From an uncultured Oscillospiraceae bacterium (GTDB taxonomy: Bacteria; Bacillota; Clostridia; Oscillospirales; Oscillospiraceae), in the NCBI GenBank assembly GCA_900757655.1, contig CAAEOT010000017.1:1-45952 (forward strand): a stretch of DNA of 45,952 nt. The letters run 5' to 3'. The notes under the pieces are model-generated. The model was not told where the DNA came from. It was given only the letters and a program-made list of their open reading frames with translations, and did no database searches. The position numbers and the translations under genes were made by a program. Positions 1-7,416 of this stretch are shown here, in pieces. Each line of letters opens with the position of its first letter. Position 1 is the first letter of the stretch.

Positions 1-30
1 ATAAACTTCGACTCCATCTTCCGCGCAAAG

Positions 31-68
31 AAAAATACCGACCGTCCAAAAGGACAATCGGTATTTTT
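31..68 (-). terminator. Terminator of the tRNA operon
   Basis: An 11-bp outer stem (31-41 with 58-68) and an inner GTCC/GGAC stem form a strong hairpin. Read on the minus strand the descending arm ends in five T. It lies directly downstream of tRNA-Tyr, so it probably ends the two-tRNA transcript. Confidence 0.8.
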
Positions 69-152
69 GGTGGGGGAAGATGGATTCGAACCATCGAAGG
101 CATTGCCAGCAGATTTACAGTCTGTCCCCTTTGGCCACTCGGGAATTCCCCC
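68..152 (-). tRNA. tRNA-Tyr (GTA anticodon)
   Basis: Read on the minus strand this is a class II tRNA of about 85 nt. It has a seven-base acceptor stem beginning GGGGGAA, anticodon GTA in GACTGTAAATC, a long variable arm, a T-loop GGTTCGAATCC and an encoded 3' CCA. The long variable arm with GTA identifies tyrosine. It is the second gene after the shared promoter. Confidence 0.95.
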
Positions 153-172
153 ATATGCAATTTATCAGAAGG

Positions 173-248
173 TGGAGCTGGTAGACGGACTCGAACCCCC
201 GACCTGCTGATTACAAATCAGCTGCTCTACCAACTGAGCTATACCAGC
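173..248 (-). tRNA. tRNA-Thr (TGT anticodon)
   Basis: Minus-strand cloverleaf of 76 nt. The acceptor is GCTGGTA, the D-loop is AGCTCAGTTGGTAGAGC, the anticodon TGT lies in GATTTGTAATC, the T-arm is GGGGGTTCGAGTCC, and CCA is encoded. It is the first gene of the tRNA pair, 20 bp upstream of tRNA-Tyr. Confidence 0.95.
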
Positions 249-265
249 ACAACACCGGCCTATGT

Positions 266-294
266 ATCATAGCAAAACCGACTATGTTTGTCAA
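266..294 (-). promoter_or_regulatory. SigA-type promoter of the tRNA pair
   Basis: On the minus strand a perfect TTGACA (289-294) is followed by exactly 17 bp and TATGAT (266-271), just upstream of tRNA-Thr. It overlaps the region before the divergent small gene at 335. Confidence 0.88.
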
Positions 295-334
295 CAAAAA
301 TTTTCAGAAAATCAAATGTTTTTGGAGGGAGAGC

Positions 335-544
335 ATGCAACTGAACGAATTGGCGGCGCAGTACCGCGCCACGGGTGACGCGCTGCGTGCGCGCACGGCC
401 ACGCTGCGGCTGGAACTGGCGGCCATGCCGCGCTCCGGCCGTGCCCGGCGCGAGCTGGAGACGCGCATCGCGCGTCTGGAGCAGATGGCGGGCGAGACGC
501 TGCGCACGGCGGGCTACCTCGCGCATTATTACGACCCCGACTGA
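335..544 (+). CDS. Small hypothetical helical protein
   Basis: A 69-residue protein, not assigned to any family. The ATG at 335 is chosen over the in-frame ATG at 284 because GGAGGGA lies at the right distance before it, and because the upstream start would run over the tRNA promoter. The sequence is rich in Arg, Ala, Leu and Glu, with long predicted helix and heptad-like spacing (LRLELAAM, LETRIARLEQM), so it may be a short coiled coil. There is no signal peptide or membrane segment. It ends 17 bp before the promoter of the lysozyme gene. Confidence 0.6.
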   Translation: MQLNELAAQYRATGDALRARTATLRLELAAMPRSGRARRELETRIARLEQMAGETLRTAGYLAHYYDPD

Positions 545-560
545 GGCAGACCGGCCCGGT

Positions 561-589
561 TTGCGTTCCTGCGGCAGGTGTGGTATACT
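561..589 (+). promoter_or_regulatory. Promoter of the GH25 lysozyme gene
   Basis: TTGCGT (561-566), a 17-bp spacer and TATACT (584-589). The predicted transcription start is 596-597, which is the ATG of the next gene, so the transcript may lack a 5' leader. Confidence 0.7.
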
Positions 590-596
590 TATCGGC

Positions 597-1481
597 ATGA
601 AACGCTTACATATAAAAAATAATCACAATCACACATTCCGCCGCGTACTGGCCGTTCTGCTGGCAGCGGCGATGACGTTCGCGCTCGCAGGCTGCTCGCC
701 GCGCGAGCTGCACATCGGCCAGGTCGAGGTGAACACCGGCGTCAACACCGCGTGGATCACCCCCGCCAGGGGCGTGGACAGGTTCGGCATTCCGGCGTCC
801 GATTTTTCCGCCGGGGCGGACGGCTCCGTGACCTACACCGGCACGGCCTACCGCGTGCTGCAGGGCATCGACGTGTCCACGTTCCAGCAGGACATCGACT
901 GGCAGGCCGTCGCGGATTCCGGCATCGCCTTTGCGGTCATCCGCGCGGGCTACCGGGGCTATGGCAAGGGCAGCATCGTCGAAGACGACCGCTTCCGCCA
1001 GAACGTTGCCGGCGCGCGCGCGGCCGGGCTGCGCGTGGGGCTGTACTTCTTCTCGCAGGCGGTCACGCCCGAGGAGGCGGCCGAGGAGGCGCAGTGGCTC
1101 GTGGACGCGGCGCATGATTATCAGATCGACATGCCGCTCGTGTTCGACTGGGAGAACATTGACCAGAGCACCGTCGCCGCCGGCGACACGGTGCGCACGG
1201 CGGCAATGACCGGCGAGGATGTCACGGCCTGCGCCGTCGCGTTCTGCGAGGCGGTCACGGCCGCGGGCTACGACGCCGCCGTCTACGGCAACCGCTGGCA
1301 GGGGTACTATGACTATGATTTCACCCAGCTCAAGGACTATGCCTTCTGGGTGAGCGCGCCGGGCACGGCGGACGATTTTTACTACGCGCACGATTTCTGG
1401 CAGTACAGCTATGACGGCACGGTGCCGGGCATCTCCGGCAGCGTGGACCGCGACCTGTGGTTCGTACCGATCACGACCTGA
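597..1481 (+). CDS. GH25 lysozyme-like lipoprotein
   Basis: A 294-residue peptidoglycan muramidase-type protein predicted to be lipid-anchored outside the membrane. Residues 1-33 form a lipoprotein signal: basic N-terminus, hydrophobic core and lipobox LAGC with the acceptor at Cys33. The GH25 domain covers about residues 88-290. It shows GIDVSTFQ with Asp92, FAVIRAGYRG, GLYFFSQAVTPEEA and FDWEN with Asp184 and Glu186, the expected catalytic D-x-E pair of the family. The ATG at 597 has no Shine-Dalgarno sequence but coincides with the predicted transcription start. The next gene's AGGAGG overlaps this gene's stop codon, so the two are probably co-transcribed. Likely role: cell wall remodelling. 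Confidence 0.9.
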   Translation: MKRLHIKNNHNHTFRRVLAVLLAAAMTFALAGCSPRELHIGQVEVNTGVNTAWITPARGVDRFGIPASDFSAGADGSVTYTGTAYRVLQGIDVSTFQQDIDWQAVADSGIAFAVIRAGYRGYGKGSIVEDDRFRQNVAGARAAGLRVGLYFFSQAVTPEEAAEEAQWLVDAAHDYQIDMPLVFDWENIDQSTVAAGDTVRTAAMTGEDVTACAVAFCEAVTAAGYDAAVYGNRWQGYYDYDFTQLKDYAFWVSAPGTADDFYYAHDFWQYSYDGTVPGISGSVDRDLWFVPITT

Positions 1482-1492
1482 GGAGGCGCGGG

Positions 1493-3304
1493 ATGAAAAA
1501 ACGACTTTTGACCCTGCTGCTCGCACTGGTGCTCGCGGTGTCGCTGGCGGTGCCCGCGGCGGCCGCGCAGACGCAGCCGGTGGAGGTGGCGAGTGCGCTG
1601 GAGCTGGCGCAGGCGATGGCCGCACCGGTGTCACCGCGCGGTCTGCTGCGCGCCCGCGCCGCTGTGACGGAGCCCACGCGCGTGGTCGCCTTCGCGCCCG
1701 CGCTCGCGGACGGGTACGGCACCGACCGGGTGCTGCATCTGGCAGCGTGGCAGGAATATGTGCTCGAATTTTCGAACGCGGCGGCGGCGCAGCGCGCGCT
1801 CGCGCGTTTACAGGCCGACCCCGATGTGACGGACTGCTTTCTCGACGAGGCGGTCACGGCGGACGACACGCTCGCCGGCCTCTGGGACGAGACGGCCAGC
1901 CGCTCCTGGGGCGGGCACGCCATGGGCCTCACGACGCTGCGCCATCAGGCGGACGTGCTCCTGCCCGCCGGGCGGCGCACGACCGTTGCCGTCATCGACA
2001 CGGGGGCCGACTGCACGCACCCGCTGCTCGCGGGCCGCGTGTCGGCGCTCAGCTATGATTTTGCCAATGCCACAGCCGATATGACGGACGTCAACGGCCA
2101 CGGCACGGCCACGGCCGGGCTCATCGCCGACCTCACGCCCGACGAGATGGACGTGATGGTCCTGCGCGTGTACGGCGACGACGATCTCTCGAAGCCGTCG
2201 CGCGTGCTCACGGCGCTCGAGTACGCGCTGGAAAACGGCGCGGCCGTCGTCAACATGAGCCTCGGCTGGCCGAACGCCATTGAGAAGGGCTACTCCTTTT
2301 TAAATACTGTCCTCGCGCAGGCGTATGCCTCGGGCGTGGTCGTCGTCACGGCGGCGGGCAACCGCAGCCAGAGCAACCCCACCGGCGACGCGGACGATGT
2401 CTACCCTGCCAATCAGGCGGCGGCGCTCACGGTCTCAGCCGTGGACCGCAGCCGCACGTTTGACGACAGCTATTCGGCCTCCGGCGCGTCGGTGGACCTG
2501 TGTGCGCCGGGGTCGTATGTCACGGTCGCGGCGCCGGGCGGCGGCACGGCCGTGCGCAGCGGTACGTCGTTCGCCGCGCCCCATATCGCGGCGGCGGCAG
2601 CCTGCGTGCTGCTCGCGCAGCCGGGGCTGAGCGCCGCGCGCGTGCGCCAGACGCTCTATCGCTACGCCGATGACCTCGGCGACCCGGGGCGGGATGACGA
2701 ATACGGCCACGGCTTTGTGGTGCTCACGCAGTATTTTCACGACCGGCTGTGCCCGGGCCGCACGTTCCGCGACATGCCGGAGCCGGACTTCTGGTCGCAC
2801 GCCGGGCTGGACTACTGCATCGGCGCGGGGCTGATGGCCGGCACGTCGGACGTCACCGTCTCGCCGGAGGCGCTCGCCACCCGCGCGCAGATCGTGCAGC
2901 TGCTCTGGGCGGCGGCGGGCAGTCCGGAGACCGCGGGCGCGCTGCCGTTTACGGACGTGGCGCCCGACGCGTGGTACTATGCCGCGGTGCGCTGGGCGTA
3001 CCGGACGGGGCTCGTCGCCGGCACGTCGGCCACGACGTTTGACCCCGATGCGCCCATCACGCGGCAGGACTTCACGGTCATCCTCTATGAGCAGTCCGGC
3101 CGCCCGGTCACGACGGGCAGCGCGCTCACGGCCTTCCCGGATGTGGGCAGCGTTGCGGGCTATGCCTACGCCGCGCTCACCTGGGCAGTCGAGCAGGGGC
3201 TCGTCAGCGGCGTCGGTGCGGACGACGGCGTGCGCCTCACGCCGCGCGGCTACGCCAGCCGCGCGCAGGTCGCAACGATTCTCATGACCTATTGTGACCG
3301 GTAA
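1493..3304 (+). CDS. Secreted subtilisin-like (S8) protease with SLH domains
   Basis: A 603-residue exported serine protease predicted to be held on the cell wall. Residues 1-25 are a Sec signal peptide ending in AAAA. The S8 catalytic triad is visible: Asp169 in VIDTGAD, His203 in NGHGTATAG and Ser359 in GTSFAAP. Residues from about 420 to the end carry SLH repeats (FRDMPEPDFWSHAGLDY, VAPDAWYYAAVRWAY, repeated GTSATTFDP-type turns). SLH domains bind secondary wall polymers. The start at 1493 follows AGGAGG at 1481-1486, which overlaps the stop of the lysozyme gene. Lysozyme and protease together suggest a surface-processing pair. Confidence 0.93.
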   Translation: MKKRLLTLLLALVLAVSLAVPAAAAQTQPVEVASALELAQAMAAPVSPRGLLRARAAVTEPTRVVAFAPALADGYGTDRVLHLAAWQEYVLEFSNAAAAQRALARLQADPDVTDCFLDEAVTADDTLAGLWDETASRSWGGHAMGLTTLRHQADVLLPAGRRTTVAVIDTGADCTHPLLAGRVSALSYDFANATADMTDVNGHGTATAGLIADLTPDEMDVMVLRVYGDDDLSKPSRVLTALEYALENGAAVVNMSLGWPNAIEKGYSFLNTVLAQAYASGVVVVTAAGNRSQSNPTGDADDVYPANQAAALTVSAVDRSRTFDDSYSASGASVDLCAPGSYVTVAAPGGGTAVRSGTSFAAPHIAAAAACVLLAQPGLSAARVRQTLYRYADDLGDPGRDDEYGHGFVVLTQYFHDRLCPGRTFRDMPEPDFWSHAGLDYCIGAGLMAGTSDVTVSPEALATRAQIVQLLWAAAGSPETAGALPFTDVAPDAWYYAAVRWAYRTGLVAGTSATTFDPDAPITRQDFTVILYEQSGRPVTTGSALTAFPDVGSVAGYAYAALTWAVEQGLVSGVGADDGVRLTPRGYASRAQVATILMTYCDR

Positions 3305-3316
3305 CAGCAGACAAAG

Positions 3317-3360
3317 ACCCGCCCCCGTTTCCGATTCGGAAACGGGGGCGGGTTTCGTTT
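3317..3360 (+). terminator. Strong hairpin terminator between convergent genes
   Basis: A 16-bp GC-rich perfect stem (3317-3332 with 3338-3353) around a five-base loop, followed by a T-rich tail. It lies between genes that converge at 3304 and 3374 and probably works mainly for the plus strand, perhaps for both. Confidence 0.85.
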
Positions 3361-3373
3361 TGCCGGGCGGCGC

Positions 3374-3886
3374 TTATTCCTCCGGCGCGGGCTCCTCGGT
3401 CACCTCGACCTCGATGTCCTCCGGCTCGACGGTGACGTCGGCGTCCACGGTGTGCAGATCCGGCGCGGGGCGGTACTCCTTCGCGGCGGCGCGCAGCTCG
3501 TCCATCTGCGCCTCAAGCGCGGCAACGTGGGCGTTTGCGTCCGTCACCTGCTGGCAGAGGTCGGCGAGGAAGGCGTCGGCCGTGTCGCGGTAGTTCTCGT
3601 AATACAGGCGGCCGATCTCGGTGTACGTGCGCTTGACGCGCTCGAGCTCGGCGTTGCAGTCCACGGTCAGGCGCGCCATGTGCGAGGCGTACTTGGCGCG
3701 GTCGCCCACGGCGTGGGCGGCGCCGGCGACCTTGTCGCGCATCTCGTCACTGACGACCTTGTTGGCGGCGTCGGTCACAGTCTCGCTGACTTTACCGGCG
3801 GCGTCCGTCACGGCGACGGTGGCCTTGCCGGCCGCGCCGATGACCTTGTCCTTCAGGCTGCTGAGCATGTCATGGTAATCTTTCAT
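3374..3886 (-). CDS. Hypothetical amphipathic coiled-coil protein
   Basis: 170 residues, family not recognised. The start at 3886 is fixed by AAGGAGG eight bases upstream. Residues 10-60 form a long amphipathic helix with repeated A-G-K-V-[ST]-E-T-V-T-D-A-style turns, like YtxH or apolipoprotein-type helices. Residues 65-135 look like a coiled coil, and the last 35 residues are very acidic (VEPEDIEVEV). There is no signal peptide. It is the last gene of a minus-strand group after lgt with a 42-bp gap, so it may share the yfmF-yfmH-lgt transcript. Confidence 0.7.
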   Translation of the reverse strand: MKDYHDMLSSLKDKVIGAAGKATVAVTDAAGKVSETVTDAANKVVSDEMRDKVAGAAHAVGDRAKYASHMARLTVDCNAELERVKRTYTEIGRLYYENYRDTADAFLADLCQQVTDANAHVAALEAQMDELRAAAKEYRPAPDLHTVDADVTVEPEDIEVEVTEEPAPEE

Positions 3887-3928
3887 GGGGAAAAACCTCC
3901 TTGGAGAATGAAAATACAAAATGGGGAT

Positions 3929-4789
3929 TTATGCGTTCGGCTGCTCGCCGCGGTCGACATAGCGCGGCGCGTGATGGAGCTTTCCGGTGTAAAACAGCGC
4001 GAGCACGACGGCCGCGGCCGCGGCCGACACCCCGGCCAGCAGCTGGCTGACGCGGATGCCCGTGCCGGTGATGTACAGGCTGTCGGTGCGCAGGCCCTCG
4101 ATGAGCGCGCGGCCGATGCCGTACCACACGGCGTAGAGCAAAATGAGCTCGCCGTCAAACTTCCGCTCGTGTTTGCGAAACCAGAAGTGCAGCAGCAAAA
4201 AGCCCACAAAGTTCCACAGGCTCTCATACAGAAACGTCGGATGTACGTACACGGTCTCCCGGCCGGGGAGCGTGAGCCCCATGCGGGAAAAGGCCTCGGT
4301 CTCGCGGCCGAACGCCTCGCGGTTGATGAAGTTGCCCCAGCGGCCGATGCACTGGCCGATGAGCAGGCCGGGCGCGCAGACGTCGGCCATGACGCCGAAG
4401 GGGATCTTCTTTTTCCGGCACCAGACGACGCCGGTCAGCAGTCCCGCGATCACGCCGCCGTAGATGGCGAGCCCGCCCTCCCAGATCTTGAGCGCGTCGA
4501 TGGGGTGGGCGCGGTAGTCGCCCCACTGGAAGATGACGTAGTACAGCCGCGCGCCGATGATGGCGATCGGGATCATCCAGATGAGAAAGTCGTAGAGCGT
4601 GTCGGGCGCGATGCCGCAGCGGCGGCAGTGCCGCGCGCAGTAGAGCATCGCGAGGATGAAGCCCACGGCGATGATCACGCCGTACCAGTAAAACGTGCGG
4701 CCGAAGAGCGTGAACGACGCGCTCGGGTCAATGCTCCAGTCGCCGAGCAGGGGAAAGCTGATGGTGGCGTCACGCATCATCGTCGGCAT
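3929..4789 (-). CDS. lgt: Prolipoprotein diacylglyceryl transferase Lgt
   Basis: 286 residues. It moves the diacylglyceryl group of phosphatidylglycerol to the lipobox cysteine of prolipoproteins, the first step of lipoprotein maturation in the membrane. Visible are several membrane segments (about residues 36-51, 68-84 and 110-125), the GARLYYV segment, the GLAIYGG segment and the Lgt signature GRWGNFINREAFG. AAAGGAGG stands eight bases before the ATG at 4789, and the gene start overlaps the end of yfmH by 20 bp. A lipoprotein substrate (the GH25 lysozyme) is encoded 2.5 kb away. Confidence 0.96.
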   Translation of the reverse strand: MPTMMRDATISFPLLGDWSIDPSASFTLFGRTFYWYGVIIAVGFILAMLYCARHCRRCGIAPDTLYDFLIWMIPIAIIGARLYYVIFQWGDYRAHPIDALKIWEGGLAIYGGVIAGLLTGVVWCRKKKIPFGVMADVCAPGLLIGQCIGRWGNFINREAFGRETEAFSRMGLTLPGRETVYVHPTFLYESLWNFVGFLLLHFWFRKHERKFDGELILLYAVWYGIGRALIEGLRTDSLYITGTGIRVSQLLAGVSAAAAAVVLALFYTGKLHHAPRYVDRGEQPNA

Positions 4790-6059
4790 CGTCCTCGCCT
4801 CCTTTCGGGGCCACGACCGAGAGCGCCAGGCGCTCGGGCGCGAGCGTTTCGGTCAGCCACGCGGCGCACTCCGCCGCCGTGATGGCGCCCAGCAGCGGGA
4901 AGGCGTCCATGTGCTCGTACCCGCCGAAGAGCCCCTCGGCCATGTTGACGCACAGATCGTCGAACCGGTCGAGCCCGCGCAGCCAGCCGCCGTATACGGC
5001 GCGGCGCGCCCGCTCGAAGGCCGGGCCGTCAAAGCCGTCACGCGCGATGCGCGCGACGGTCTCGCGCACGCGCGCGCACACGGCGTCGGGATCCTTACTC
5101 TCGCCGCCGAGCACGGCCAGTGCAATCGGCCCGCAGTAGTCCGCGCTGCAGCCAAAGTCGTCGCCGAGCAGTCCCGCGCGGTAAAGATCGTTGTAAAACG
5201 CTGTTGCCTCACCGAAGGCGGCCTGCAGCGCGAGCTCCGCCGTGAGCGTCTGGCGCAGGCGGGCATCGCCCCTTTCCGCCGGGCGGAACTTTGCGCCCAG
5301 CAGCATCTGCGGCGCGGACACCGCGAGCTCCACGCGCATGCGTGCGTTCGCGGGCGTCATGTCCTCCGGTTCCCCGTGGTCGGCGGCCGGGACGGGGGCA
5401 AGCTCCGGTGGCAGGATCTCCGCCGCGATGGCGGCCACACGCTCGGGCGTGTCCCGGCACACGGCGCACAGCACCATGTTCGACGGCGCGTAAAACGCGC
5501 GGTGGCAGGCATAGAGCGTCTCGGGCGTGATCTCCGCGATGCTCTCGACCGTGCCGGCCACGGCGTCGCGCGCCCCGTCGCGCGCCATCAGGCAGCGCAT
5601 GAGGTTGCGCCACACGGCGCGGTCGGGGTCGTCCTCGCCCATGCGGATCTCCTGAGCGATGATGCCCTGCTCCTTGGCCACGCTCGCGTCGGTAAAATAC
5701 GGCGTGGAGACAAAGCGCAGCAGCGTGCGCAGGTTTTCTTCAAACCCGTCCGTGCAGGAAAAATAATAGGCCGTCATGTTCGTGGACGTGAAGGCGTTCG
5801 GGTCCGCGCCGTTTTCGCTCAGCGTCAGCAGCGCGTCCGACCCGTCGGGCATGTCAAAGAGCTTGTGCTCGAGATAGTGCGCCACACCGGCGGGTGTGTC
5901 CGTCCACGTGTCACCCACGCGGAAGCGCCGGTCGGCCCCGCCGTAGCAGGTGGCAAACACGGCGTAGCTGCGCTGAAAGTCGGGCTTGCAGAGCACGCGC
6001 ACGCGCAGCCCGTTCGGCAGCGTCGTGGCCCAGACGTTTTCGGGTCGTTCATTCGTCAT
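4770..6059 (-). CDS. yfmH: M16 metalloprotease-like protein YfmH
   Basis: 429 residues, member of the M16 (insulinase-like) family. The inverted zinc motif HYLEH is present with His61, Glu64 and His65, so this partner should be catalytically active. The yfmF-yfmH pair in Firmicutes has been linked to modification of elongation factor P, which is family knowledge and not visible here. GGAGGG precedes the ATG at 6059, and the gene overlaps the stop of yfmF by 11 bp, which implies translational coupling. The length equals that of its partner, as expected for an M16 heterodimer. Confidence 0.88.
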   Translation of the reverse strand: MTNERPENVWATTLPNGLRVRVLCKPDFQRSYAVFATCYGGADRRFRVGDTWTDTPAGVAHYLEHKLFDMPDGSDALLTLSENGADPNAFTSTNMTAYYFSCTDGFEENLRTLLRFVSTPYFTDASVAKEQGIIAQEIRMGEDDPDRAVWRNLMRCLMARDGARDAVAGTVESIAEITPETLYACHRAFYAPSNMVLCAVCRDTPERVAAIAAEILPPELAPVPAADHGEPEDMTPANARMRVELAVSAPQMLLGAKFRPAERGDARLRQTLTAELALQAAFGEATAFYNDLYRAGLLGDDFGCSADYCGPIALAVLGGESKDPDAVCARVRETVARIARDGFDGPAFERARRAVYGGWLRGLDRFDDLCVNMAEGLFGGYEHMDAFPLLGAITAAECAAWLTETLAPERLALSVVAPKGGEDDADDDA

Positions 6060-7338
6060 CGGCAGGTCCCTCCGTTCCCTTGAGCAGATACACACAGTCG
6101 CACACGACGCCGGCGGCAATGTCCGTCACGTCCGTGCGCGAGACCTCTTCCACGAGCGCGGCCATCTCGGCCGGGTCGATGTCCAGCCCCTGCACCGTGC
6201 GGTTGAGCCAGTACCACGCCAGCGCGTCGGGCGCGTCGGCCGTGGCGCGCAGGTCGCTGGCCACGCTGCGGATGGCGGCCTGAAGCTCACCGTCCGTAAA
6301 GTCGCCGGTGCGCACGGCGTCGAGCTGCGCCGTGATCTCGGCGAGTGCGCGCTCGTAGTTTTTCACGTCGATGCCGCTCGTCACGGTCAGCAGCCCCTTG
6401 TGCGTGCTCAGGCGCGAGCCGACGTAGTAGCACAGGCTGAGCTTCTCGCGCACATTCAAAAAGAGCTTGGATGTCACGCAGCCGCCGTAGAGCGCGTTGA
6501 AGACAAACAGCGCCGGAATGTCTGGCTCGGCCATGCACGCGCCCAGCCGGTAGCCCACGGCAAGCTGCCCCTGCGCGACCGGGAGCGTCTCGGTCACGTA
6601 GCGCGGCTGCTCTTCGAGCGCATTCATGCGGATATCGGTGCCGATGTCCTCGTCGATCTCGCCGCGCGGCATCGTCGAGAGCACGTCCGTGAGGATGCGC
6701 GCAACGGCCTTGCCCTCGAGCGAGCCGCAGTAGAAAATTTCCACCGGGCTCGTCGAGAGCACGTCATGGTAGCGCATCGTGAGCTTGCGGTAGTGGATGC
6801 GCTCGGCGTCCGCCTCCTCGCCGAGGCGGGGCACGGCGTAGTCCTCGCAGCAGCACATGTGGGCGTACAGGCGCTCGATGGCGTAGGCGCGCTTGTTGTT
6901 CATCCCGGCGCGGATGCGCTCGAGCAGCTTCTCGCGCTCGCTGTCGACAATGTCGGGCCGCAGCAGGCCGCCGCGCGTGTTCGGGTGCAGCAGAAGGTCG
7001 GCCACATCGGCCGCGAGCCGGGGAAACACGTCCTCGTCCACCGCGCCGTCGTCGGCAAACTCGGCCTCGAAGCCCACGGCCTGGATTTCGCCGAGCTTGC
7101 GCACGCTCGGCGTGATGCTCGCGCCGTAGAGGCTCTCGAGCTCGGCCGCGATCGTCTCCAGATCGGGCAGGCGCGTGCTGCCGCGCCGCAGTACATACGG
7201 CAGTACGGCCGTGCACGCCGCCGTAGAGCGCCGCAGCTGCGTCAGCAGGTTCACGCTCAGCCACGCGGTCTTGAACTTATCCGTGCGCAGGGCGGTCAGC
7301 CACACGCCGGGGAGAATTTCCGTGCGGATGCGTTCCAT
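6049..7338 (-). CDS. yfmF: M16 family partner YfmF (no HxxEH)
   Basis: 429 residues with the general M16 two-domain layout (Arg- and Tyr-containing segment LSLCYYVGSRLSTHKG near residue 300) but without the HxxEH zinc site in the N-terminal domain. This matches the inactive subunit of an M16B-type heterodimer. AAAGGAG lies upstream of the ATG at 7338, and a promoter is visible at 7388-7416. It is the first gene of the likely operon yfmF-yfmH-lgt-3374. Confidence 0.88.
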   Translation of the reverse strand: MERIRTEILPGVWLTALRTDKFKTAWLSVNLLTQLRRSTAACTAVLPYVLRRGSTRLPDLETIAAELESLYGASITPSVRKLGEIQAVGFEAEFADDGAVDEDVFPRLAADVADLLLHPNTRGGLLRPDIVDSEREKLLERIRAGMNNKRAYAIERLYAHMCCCEDYAVPRLGEEADAERIHYRKLTMRYHDVLSTSPVEIFYCGSLEGKAVARILTDVLSTMPRGEIDEDIGTDIRMNALEEQPRYVTETLPVAQGQLAVGYRLGACMAEPDIPALFVFNALYGGCVTSKLFLNVREKLSLCYYVGSRLSTHKGLLTVTSGIDVKNYERALAEITAQLDAVRTGDFTDGELQAAIRSVASDLRATADAPDALAWYWLNRTVQGLDIDPAEMAALVEEVSRTDVTDIAAGVVCDCVYLLKGTEGPADDE

Positions 7339-7387
7339 AAGATACGCTCCTTTCGCCTATGGTGTGTCCATAATTTTTGAATATATC

Positions 7388-7416
7388 ATTATATCACGCC
7401 TCACCTATCTTGGGAA
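7388..7416 (-). promoter_or_regulatory. Promoter of the yfmF operon
   Basis: On the minus strand TTCCCA (7411-7416), a 17-bp spacer and a perfect TATAAT (7388-7393). It overlaps the last codons of the glucan synthase gene. Confidence 0.65.

Noticed and set aside
375..596. An N-terminal extension of the lysozyme frame to 375
   Set aside because: It would overlap the small gene at 335 and the promoter at 561, and would bury the lipoprotein signal peptide.
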